From DASUMP01 sp036277635 (GTDB taxonomy: Bacteria; Actinomycetota; Acidimicrobiia; IMCC26256; PALSA-610): a DNA stretch of 18,353 nucleotides. Below are positions 1-5,087 of this stretch, piece by piece; position 1 is the first letter of the stretch; each line of letters begins with the position of its first letter. The notes beneath the pieces are model-generated. The model was not told where the DNA came from, ran no database searches, and worked only from the letters and a program-made list of their open reading frames with translations. The stretch is from the NCBI GenBank assembly GCA_036277635.1, contig DASUMP010000272.1, forward strand, positions 1 to 18,353. The letters run 5' to 3'. Both the position numbers and the translations under genes were made by a program.

Positions 1-261
1 CTCGACCAGGCGACGCTCACCGACGTGCTGCTCTACCACGTGACCGAGGGCCGCCGGTTCTCGAACAGCGTGCTGCCCAAGCGCGACGGACAGCAGCGCA
101 CGATCAGCACGCTGCTCGGTGCGTCGTTCGGCGTCGACCGCACCGGCGAGATCACCGATGTCGACGCGAGCTCTGCGCCGACGATCGTGATCGCGAACAT
201 CGCGGCGACGAACGGCGTCGTGCACGCGGTCGACGAGGTGCTGCTCCCGATCGAGCTCTGA
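1..261 (+). CDS. Fasciclin (FAS1) domain protein, C-terminal part (5' truncated by window)
   Basis: The reading frame is open from base 1 and ends at TGA 259-261, giving the last 86 residues of a longer protein. The visible part is the second half of a FAS1 domain. It has the H2-type box LLYHV after a TLTDV segment, a polar middle with GEITDVDAS, and the closing NGVVHAVDEVLLP, which is the classic final strand of this fold. FAS1 domains are extracellular adhesion or matrix modules, usually following a signal peptide or lipobox, which here would lie outside the window. The protein ends six residues after the domain, so FAS1 is the C-terminal module. A strong hairpin at 285-321 follows the stop. 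The family call is firm; the biological role is not known. Confidence 0.9.
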   Translation, partial: LDQATLTDVLLYHVTEGRRFSNSVLPKRDGQQRTISTLLGASFGVDRTGEITDVDASSAPTIVIANIAATNGVVHAVDEVLLPIEL

Positions 262-284
262 CCGCTCGTTCGAGGCGTGCCTGG

Positions 285-321
285 GCGCCCGGGTCCGACG
301 CGATGCCGTCGGCTCGGGCGC
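285..321. terminator. Strong hairpin between convergent genes, possible bidirectional terminator
   Basis: The left arm GCGCCCG (285-291) pairs with CGGGCGC (315-321), and CCGAC (295-299) pairs with GTCGG (308-312). A one-base bulge interrupts the stem and the loop is 8 nt (300-307), for about 14 paired positions. It lies between the stop of the fasciclin gene (261) and the stop of the minus-strand flavoprotein gene (334), where a shared terminator is expected. There is no U-run on either side, as is common in GC-rich actinobacteria, so its function is inferred from position and stem strength. Confidence 0.5.
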
Positions 322-333
322 TCAACCGCGCCC

Positions 334-816
334 TCAGGTCGCGCGCCGCCGGTGTTGCGGGTCGCGCGTGCGCTCCGCTCGTTCGACCGACGCGAGGTCG
401 ACGAGCGTCACGACACCCTGTTCGCCCGTGACCCGCTCGCAGCGGACGCGCACGACGTGGTCGCACGGGCGTCCGTTCCACGCCTCGAGCTCGAGGTTCG
501 CGGCGCGCGCCAGGTCCCGGGCATCGGTGACCTCTTCGGCGAAGCCGGTCGCGACGACGCTCCACGGCGTGCCGTCGGCGTCGACGCCGTCGGTCTCCAC
601 GGTGACGCGGGAACCCATCACCGCGGCGTCGAGCAGCGGCCCCGGCGGCGCGAGGTACACGAGGTCGTCGTCGAGGAACCGCAGGTTCACCGGGACGATG
701 GCCAGCTCCCGGCCCCGCCGCATGGCGATACGACCGACCGGGGCCGAACGCAGCCGGGCCTCACACGCCGCTCGGTCCATGCGGGGCGCTCCGGTCACGG
801 GCATGTCATCCAGCAT
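334..816 (-). CDS. PPOX-like FMN-binding flavoprotein (pyridoxamine 5'-phosphate oxidase family)
   Basis: This 160-aa protein has the layout of the small PPOX-like split-barrel family: LRSAPVGRIAMRRGRE near the N-terminus, IVPVNLRFLDDDLVYL as the first barrel strands, then a LLDAAVMGSRVTVETD segment and SVVATGFAEEVTD. Members bind FMN, or F420 in some actinobacterial branches, and act as small reductases or oxidases. The substrate cannot be told here. The frame stays open upstream to 1131, but those residues are an Arg-rich shadow of the divergent STAS gene. ATG 816 is preferred because GAGG lies 4 nt upstream; ATG 804 is the alternative. The gene is divergent from the STAS gene, with 41 bp between the two starts. 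Confidence 0.82.
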   Translation of the reverse strand: MLDDMPVTGAPRMDRAACEARLRSAPVGRIAMRRGRELAIVPVNLRFLDDDLVYLAPPGPLLDAAVMGSRVTVETDGVDADGTPWSVVATGFAEEVTDARDLARAANLELEAWNGRPCDHVVRVRCERVTGEQGVVTLVDLASVERAERTRDPQHRRRAT

Positions 817-845
817 GGATCCTCGCCGCGCACCGGACAAGGGCC

Positions 846-851
846 CATGAT
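846..851 (+). promoter_or_regulatory. Possible -10 element for a leaderless STAS transcript
   Basis: CATGAT matches TATAAT at four of six positions and ends 6 nt before ATG 858, so transcription would begin at or next to the start codon. There is no Shine-Dalgarno sequence before that ATG. No convincing -35 is visible, so this is only suggestive. Confidence 0.3.
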
Positions 852-857
852 CCCGAA

Positions 858-1244
858 ATGCCTCAGGTGAGCGGGTGGGCCGCCGATCCAGGGTCCGTGC
901 ACCTGACTCGCATCGATGTGGCCATGGCCCGTGACACGGTTCCCGTCGTGCGGGTCCAGGGTGCGCTCGACATCGTCTCGGCGCCCGAGCTCGGCGCCGC
1001 GCTCGCGCGAGCCGCCGCCGACGGCGAGCACCGGGTGGTCGTCGACTGCGCCGAGCTGTCGGCCGTGGACGCCGACGGATTGCGGGTGCTCGTGAACATG
1101 CGCCGCACGCTGGCCCGCCGCCGACGTGCACTCGTCATCCGCCACGTGCCCGACCGCGTCGTCGCCCGCTTCGTCGCCGCCGGACTCGCGGGGACGATCG
1201 AGGACGAGCCGCGCGCCGAGCGGACGCGTCGGTCAGGCGCCTGA
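858..1244 (+). CDS. STAS-domain protein, anti-anti-sigma-factor type, lacking the phospho-acceptor serine
   Basis: The 128-aa product is essentially one STAS domain. VVRVQGALDIVSAPEL is the first strand and helix, HRVVVDCAELSAVDADGLRVL is the conserved core, and VVARFVAAGL is the last helix. In SpoIIAA-type factors the core reads DSSG and the first serine is phosphorylated by the anti-sigma kinase. Here it is D-A-D-G, so the acceptor position is alanine. No anti-sigma kinase or sigma gene is in the window. ATG 858 is chosen because CATGAT (846-851) lies 6 nt before it, as in a leaderless transcript. GTG 897 and ATG 924 are shorter alternatives that keep the domain. The last 12 bp overlap the convergent gene. 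Confidence 0.8.
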   Translation: MPQVSGWAADPGSVHLTRIDVAMARDTVPVVRVQGALDIVSAPELGAALARAAADGEHRVVVDCAELSAVDADGLRVLVNMRRTLARRRRALVIRHVPDRVVARFVAAGLAGTIEDEPRAERTRRSGA

Positions 1245-1245
1245 C
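1232..1245. repeat. 14-bp perfect palindrome holding both stop codons of convergent genes
   Basis: GTCAGGCGCCTGAC is its own reverse complement. It contains TGA 1242-1244 of the STAS gene (+) and TGA 1235-1233 of the hypothetical gene (-), so both proteins end in Ser-Gly-Ala. Outer arms GACGC (1223-1227) and GCGTC (1247-1251) can extend the stem after an asymmetric internal loop. It may act as a bidirectional termination hairpin, but there is no U-tract. Confidence 0.6.
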
Positions 1246-1793
1246 GGCGTCAACGCGCGACACGAACCCTGCTCGCGCAGCGCCACGCCCAGCTCGCCCG
1301 CGGCGTCGGTGTCGCCGAGCTCGGTGACGATCCCGACGACCTGGTCGCCGAGTCCGCGCAACCCTTCCGCGCTCGTGATCACATCGGTCGACGACGCGGC
1401 GCCGAGGAGCTGGCCGACGAGCGAGTCGAGCCGTTCCGAGAGCTGGCGCAGCCGATCACCGACGACTGCACCGGCGTCGGTGTCGGGTGCGCCGATCGCG
1501 CGGAGGTCCGTCGCGAGCCGACTCGTGGCGTCGCGTACGTCGAAGTACGCGTCGTCGAGCGTCGTGACGCCACCGGCGTCCTCGGGTGTGCCGCCTTCGA
1601 CGGAGTCGGCCGCGTCGTCGATCGTGTCGCGCCACTCCTGCAGCGAGCCGCACACGGAGTCGGCCCACTGTGCGGCGGCGTCGTCGTCGTCACGGTTGAC
1701 CGCCCAGCCGACGCCGACGGCGCCCAGACAGAGCACACCCACCACGAGCAGCGCGACGACGGAGCGGTTGGTGGCCGGGGCCGTGCTGACCAT
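1233..1793 (-). CDS. Membrane-anchored or secreted hypothetical protein
   Basis: This 186-aa protein is of unrecognised family. Residues 11-32 (SVVALLVVGVLCLGAVGVGW) form one hydrophobic segment after a short polar N-terminus, so it is a signal anchor or uncleaved signal peptide. A run of four aspartates follows, and then an acidic, probably helical domain with two cysteines: one in WADSVCGSLQEW and one near the C-terminus in EQGSC. This pattern is common among small actinobacterial envelope proteins of unknown role. ATG 1793 is well supported: GAGGGAG lies just upstream with 4-5 nt spacing, and the hydrophobic segment needs this N-terminus. It is the last gene of the minus-strand run, 70 bp after the oxygenase, with its own likely -10 at 1828-1833. 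Confidence 0.72.
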   Translation of the reverse strand: MVSTAPATNRSVVALLVVGVLCLGAVGVGWAVNRDDDDAAAQWADSVCGSLQEWRDTIDDAADSVEGGTPEDAGGVTTLDDAYFDVRDATSRLATDLRAIGAPDTDAGAVVGDRLRQLSERLDSLVGQLLGAASSTDVITSAEGLRGLGDQVVGIVTELGDTDAAGELGVALREQGSCRALTPSGA

Positions 1794-1827
1794 GGTCTCC
1801 CTCGGAGTCGGGCGGAGCGGCGCGGGC

Positions 1828-1833
1828 AGGCTA
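1828..1833 (-). promoter_or_regulatory. Possible -10 element for the membrane-anchored hypothetical
   Basis: On the minus strand the hexamer is TAGCCT, a TANNNT match, 34 nt before ATG 1793 in the 70-bp gap after the oxygenase gene. It would give a short leader carrying the GAGGGAG ribosome-binding site. No clear -35 is seen. Confidence 0.35.
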
Positions 1834-1863
1834 GAGGCTCGCCCGGCGTCCGTCGCACCGACC

Positions 1864-2748
1864 CTAGAAGCGGGTGGTGATGATCCGACCTCGCCGCTCG
1901 GATGCCGACGGCGCGAGGTCGGTGACGACGAACGCGCGCTGCAGCCAGCGGTCGGTGCCGTCGAAGCGGGCGTGGAACGGCCCGCGTCCGTGGACCGCGA
2001 CGTGGTTGTCGACGATCAGCAGGTCGCCGACAGTGAGCACGAACGACACCGCGACCTCGTCGACCGCACGCTGGAGCGCGGTGAGCGCAGCGTCGGCGGC
2101 GGGGTCGATCCCGACCGTGAGCTGTTCGTCGTAGGTGAAGCAGACGGAACCTCGCGCGTCGGTCGCGAGCACGGCGAACGGCGCGCCGAACGCGCCGTTC
2201 GAGCCCGCGGCGAGGAACGACTCGTCGGGGCGCGTGCGGAAGCGCGGCGCGCGCAGGATCGTCAGGGTCGTGTCGTCGAGTCGGGTGACGACGTCGTGCA
2301 CCGACGCGAGCGTGGTCGCCGCGTGCGGGTCGCCGCGCACGCACAACAGCAAGAGGTAGCGCGGCTTGTGCGGGTGGAACGCCGTCTCGGTGTGCCACGC
2401 GAGCGTGACCGCCGACGACGTCGACACCTGTCGGGCCTCGGTGCCGCGCAGCGGCACGATGTTCTGGACGAGGTCGCCGCCGTGCTCGGGCTCGTAGCCG
2501 ACCGGTTCGCCGAGGAGCTGCGCGACCCCGAGGAGCACGAGCTCGCTCGTGGGGTCCTTGTCGGGGGGAGCCACGGGTGTCGTGGGGGTGGACGGGACGG
2601 CGCCGACCGGGAGTCCGTGCAGGAGCAGCGCGCCGCGGTGGCCGGAGTCGGCGGCGAAGGCGCGCACCGCGGCGACGACGTGGGGGAGCTGCCCGACGGT
2701 GCGAGCGGCCTCCTCGAGATCGACGACGGGCGGGGCGGTGGTCGGCAC
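1864..2748 (-). CDS. Fe(II)/2-oxoglutarate oxygenase, clavaminate-synthase-like amino-acid hydroxylase family
   Basis: The 294-aa protein has the layout of clavaminate-synthase-like non-heme iron oxygenases (AsnO, VioC and lysine 3-hydroxylases are members). The iron triad is readable: H119 and E121 in AWHTETAFHPHKP, with the HxE form typical of this subfamily, and H253 in DNHVAVHGR. R267 lies 14 residues after H253, where clavaminate synthase has its 2-oxoglutarate-binding arginine. VQNIVP upstream of the HxE is also a family signature, and the Asp in FTYDEQ is a plausible substrate contact. Family members act on free L-amino acids and most often hydroxylate C3. The substrate cannot be read from sequence. 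GTG 2748 starts 6 nt after a TAGCCT hexamer. It follows the GntR gene by 43 bp, with an inverted repeat between them. Confidence 0.87.
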   Translation of the reverse strand: MPTTAPPVVDLEEAARTVGQLPHVVAAVRAFAADSGHRGALLLHGLPVGAVPSTPTTPVAPPDKDPTSELVLLGVAQLLGEPVGYEPEHGGDLVQNIVPLRGTEARQVSTSSAVTLAWHTETAFHPHKPRYLLLLCVRGDPHAATTLASVHDVVTRLDDTTLTILRAPRFRTRPDESFLAAGSNGAFGAPFAVLATDARGSVCFTYDEQLTVGIDPAADAALTALQRAVDEVAVSFVLTVGDLLIVDNHVAVHGRGPFHARFDGTDRWLQRAFVVTDLAPSASERRGRIITTRF

Positions 2749-2754
2749 GCCACC

Positions 2755-2760
2755 AGGCTA
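2755..2760 (-). promoter_or_regulatory. -10 element placing the oxygenase transcript start at its GTG
   Basis: The minus strand reads TAGCCT, then 6 nt, then GTG 2748, so the transcript is probably leaderless. The expected -35 position (about 2777-2784) falls inside the inverted repeat at 2769-2786, which suggests the promoter is controlled there. Confidence 0.45.
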
Positions 2761-2768
2761 CCCCGCAA

Positions 2769-2786
2769 TGGTCGAGTTCTCGACCA
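2769..2786. promoter_or_regulatory. 18-bp perfect inverted repeat, candidate GntR operator
   Basis: TGGTCGAG (2769-2776), TT, CTCGACCA (2779-2786) is a perfect 8-bp-arm inverted repeat. It lies in the 43-bp gap between the GntR gene stop (2792) and the oxygenase start (2748), over the -35 region of the oxygenase promoter. FadR-branch operators are commonly built on TGGT...ACCA-type arms, though usually with a shorter centre. Assignment to the adjacent regulator is inference. It could also be a hairpin ending the upstream transcript, but no U-run follows. Confidence 0.5.
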
Positions 2787-2791
2787 AAGGC

Positions 2792-3499
2792 TCAGGGGCC
2801 CCCGGCAGGGCCGGCGGCCGCCCGCACGAGGGCCCGCAGCTCGTGGCGGGTCCGCTCGATGTGCTCGGCGACGGCGCCCGCAGCGGCGTCGGGGTCGCCG
2901 GCGTCGATCGCCGCGAGGATGCGCCGGTGGTCGGCGAGACTGTCGTTGCGCCCGTCGCGCCACAACACGTCGGCCGGCTCGAAGAGCTCGCCGCGGGCGC
3001 GCTCGACGGCAGTGGCGAGGCGCTGGTTGCGAGACGCGAACGCGATCGCGGCGTGGAACGCGACGTCGGCGAGCCGGTAGTCGCGGGGCGAGTCGGCCGC
3101 CGCAAGCCGTTCGACCGCGTCGCCCAATGCGGCGAGGTCGGCGCGGGTGCGTCGCTCAGCCGCGAACCGCGCGGCCTGGCACTCGACCGCGAGGCGGTAG
3201 TCGACGATGTCGTCGAGATCGTGTTCGGTGCGCGTCGCCCACGACGCGAACGGCGCGGCGAGCTCGCTCACGAAACGGCCTCCCGTCGCGCCGCGCTTGC
3301 GGACGAGGTACCCGTCGCGTTCCAAGACGCCGAGCGCGTCGCGCAGCCGGTCGCGGCTGACGCCGAGCTGACCCGCGAGCTCCCGTTCGGGCGGCAGTCG
3401 GTCTCCGGGACCGAGTGCGCCGCGATGGATGCGGCCACGCACCTCGGCCGCGATCTCCTCCGCGTGCGGCGGCGTCGCGCGCGTCCGCTGCGTGGTCAC
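2792..3499 (-). CDS. GntR-family transcriptional regulator, FadR subfamily (FCD domain)
   Basis: The 235-aa protein has an N-terminal winged helix (IHRGALGPGDRLPPERELAGQLGVSRDRLRDALGVLERDGYL in pieces, about residues 12-70) followed by an FCD ligand-binding domain. Expected metal-site residues of FCD proteins are visible: the Asp/His of DVAFH, the His of DHRRIL, and the His of AEHIERT. Such regulators bind small carboxylates or amino-acid-derived acids. The frame extends upstream to 3787 but that part is an Arg-rich shadow of the lyase gene. GTG 3499 is chosen because it overlaps the TGA of the upstream lyase as GTGA, implying translational coupling. It probably controls the flanking lyase and oxygenase genes. 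Confidence 0.88.
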   Translation of the reverse strand: MTTQRTRATPPHAEEIAAEVRGRIHRGALGPGDRLPPERELAGQLGVSRDRLRDALGVLERDGYLVRKRGATGGRFVSELAAPFASWATRTEHDLDDIVDYRLAVECQAARFAAERRTRADLAALGDAVERLAAADSPRDYRLADVAFHAAIAFASRNQRLATAVERARGELFEPADVLWRDGRNDSLADHRRILAAIDAGDPDAAAGAVAEHIERTRHELRALVRAAAGPAGGP

Positions 3500-4605
3500 G
3501 CCTCGTCGCGCGCGAGTCGATCGAGCAGCGTTCGCACTCCACCGGCGAACGCGTCGACGTCGTCGGCGGTCGTGTCCCACGCGGTCATCCAGCGCACGCG
3601 GGCTTCGGCGTCGTCCCATGTGTAGAAGGGACACCACCGTTGCAGCGGCGCGATGGCGGCACGGGGCAAGCGAGGGAAGATGCTGTTGACCACGGGCGCG
3701 CCGGCGAGCTCGAGACCGGGAACGTCGGCGACCGCGGCGGCGAGACGAGCGGTCATCCCGTTCGCGTGCGCGGCGAGCTGCAACCACAGGTCGTCGTCGA
3801 ACAGGGCGAGCATCTGCGCGGCGATGAAGCGCGCCTTCGAGGGCAGCTGCGCGAGCTGCTTGCGCACGAACACCGCGCGCGACGCGAGCTCAGGGGCGCA
3901 GAACACGACCGCTTCTCCGTACATCATCCCGTTCTTCGTCCCCCCGAACGAGATGACGTCGACACCGGCCCCGATCGTCGTCGCCCGGAGATCGCCTCCG
4001 AGCGCCGCGACCGCGTTCGCGATGCGCGCGCCGTCGAGGTGCACGTACATCCCCAGTGAGTGCGCGGTGTCGGCGAGTGCGGCGATCTCATCCGGCGAAT
4101 ACAACGTGCCGACTTCGGTCGACTGCGTGATCGACACGACCTTGGGTTGCGGGTGGTGCTCGTCGCCGCGCCACGCCGCGTGCGCGCGCAGGTCGTCGGG
4201 GCGCAGCTTCCCGTCGGTGGTGGCGACGGCGAGGAGCTTCGTGCCCGCCATCCGTTCGGGCGCGCCGGCCTCGTCGACGTGGATGTGCGACGTGTCGGTG
4301 CACACGACCGCGTCGCTCGCGTGCGTGAGACACGCCAACGCCACGACGTTCGCACCGGTGCCGCCCCACACTGGCAGCACCTCGACCGGCGCCCCGAAGC
4401 GCTCGCGCATCGCGTCGGTGAGGCGACGGGACCACCGGTCGTGGCCGTACGCGACCGCGTGTCCTTCGTTGGCGGCGACCAGCGCCTGCATGACCCGGGG
4501 GTGGACGCCAGCCGCGTTGTCGGACGCGAACGTGACGGTCGGCGGCGCCGGGAGCACGGTGGCGAGTTCGTCGGGAGTGGGGTGCGCCGTCATGTGGACG
4601 CCCAT
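3496..4605 (-). CDS. Threonine aldolase family PLP-dependent lyase (low-specificity L-threonine aldolase type)
   Basis: This 369-aa fold-type I PLP enzyme belongs to the beta-eliminating lyase/threonine aldolase family. FASDNAAGVHP is the usual N-terminal cofactor-region motif, GGTGAN the phosphate-binding turn, and SHIHVDEAGAPE carries the ring-stacking His107. D191 in YVHLDGARIANA should contact the pyridine nitrogen, and K224 in SFGGTKNGMMYGE is the Schiff-base lysine. The HIHVDEAGAPE and GGTKNG forms resemble the low-specificity enzymes of Pseudomonas, which split various beta-hydroxy-alpha-amino acids into glycine and an aldehyde. ATG 4605 follows the arfB stop by 21 bp; ATG 4593 is an alternative. 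Its TGA overlaps the GntR start, so the two are co-translated. Whether the true substrate is threonine is not shown. Confidence 0.9.
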   Translation of the reverse strand: MGVHMTAHPTPDELATVLPAPPTVTFASDNAAGVHPRVMQALVAANEGHAVAYGHDRWSRRLTDAMRERFGAPVEVLPVWGGTGANVVALACLTHASDAVVCTDTSHIHVDEAGAPERMAGTKLLAVATTDGKLRPDDLRAHAAWRGDEHHPQPKVVSITQSTEVGTLYSPDEIAALADTAHSLGMYVHLDGARIANAVAALGGDLRATTIGAGVDVISFGGTKNGMMYGEAVVFCAPELASRAVFVRKQLAQLPSKARFIAAQMLALFDDDLWLQLAAHANGMTARLAAAVADVPGLELAGAPVVNSIFPRLPRAAIAPLQRWCPFYTWDDAEARVRWMTAWDTTADDVDAFAGGVRTLLDRLARDEA

Positions 4606-4626
4606 GATGACCGACGCGGCACCGGG

Positions 4627-5043
4627 TCAGTCGACCGGAGGCGGCCGCCGCTGCCGCTTCTTCTCCGAGTGTCGGCGCTTGTCCTCGACGCGCCGCTGCC
4701 GGGCCGCCCGTGACGGCTTCGTGGCCACGCGTGGCGTCGCCACCCGCAGCGCGCCCTCGACGCGGGCGGCGAGCCGCTCGAGCGCCAGCGCGCGGTTGCG
4801 CACTTGCGATCGTTCGTCGCTCGCGACGACGCGCAGCTCGGGCCCGAGCCGCTCGAGCAGTCGCGCGCGCTGGCGCGGTCCGAGCGCGGTCGAACGGGCG
4901 ATGTCGAACACGACCTCGACGCGCGTGTTCGCAGTGTTCGCGTGCTGCCCGCCGGGTCCGCCGCTCGCCGTGAAGCGCCACCGCAGCTCGGACATCGGGA
5001 TGGCACAGCTGCGACTGACTCGCAGCACGCCGTCGTCGTCCAC
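4627..5043 (-). CDS. arfB: Alternative ribosome-rescue peptidyl-tRNA hydrolase ArfB (YaeJ)
   Basis: The 138-aa protein has the ArfB plan. A start segment with CAIPMSELRWRF leads into GGPGGQHANTANTRVE, whose GGQ (residues 31-33) is the catalytic motif that hydrolyses peptidyl-tRNA. A small domain follows, and then a very basic tail (KPSRAARQRRVEDKRRHSEKKRQRR in pieces) that in the family enters the empty mRNA channel of stalled ribosomes. The length matches the ~140-aa family and excludes a full release factor. GTG 5043 keeps the conserved segment before IPMSEL and lies 8 nt after TACCGT, so the mRNA may be leaderless. It heads the minus-strand run with the lyase and GntR genes. The frame extends upstream to 7386 without meaning. 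Confidence 0.9.
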   Translation of the reverse strand: MDDDGVLRVSRSCAIPMSELRWRFTASGGPGGQHANTANTRVEVVFDIARSTALGPRQRARLLERLGPELRVVASDERSQVRNRALALERLAARVEGALRVATPRVATKPSRAARQRRVEDKRRHSEKKRQRRPPPVD

Positions 5044-5051
5044 GCGCCCGC

Positions 5052-5057
5052 ACGGTA
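5052..5057 (-). promoter_or_regulatory. -10 element for arfB, probably leaderless
   Basis: The minus strand reads TACCGT followed by 8 nt and then GTG 5043. It lies in the 44-bp gap after the secreted-protein gene, so arfB and the genes after it can be transcribed on their own. No good -35 is visible. Confidence 0.4.
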
Positions 5058-5087
5058 GTGCCGGGCGGCGGTCCGACGTCCCGACGT

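Noticed and set aside
1126..3360. A 744-codon open frame on the plus strand
   Set aside because: The translation is low-complexity Arg/Ser/Ala-rich sequence opposite the hypothetical, oxygenase and GntR genes, which have recognisable domains. It is a shadow caused by high GC.
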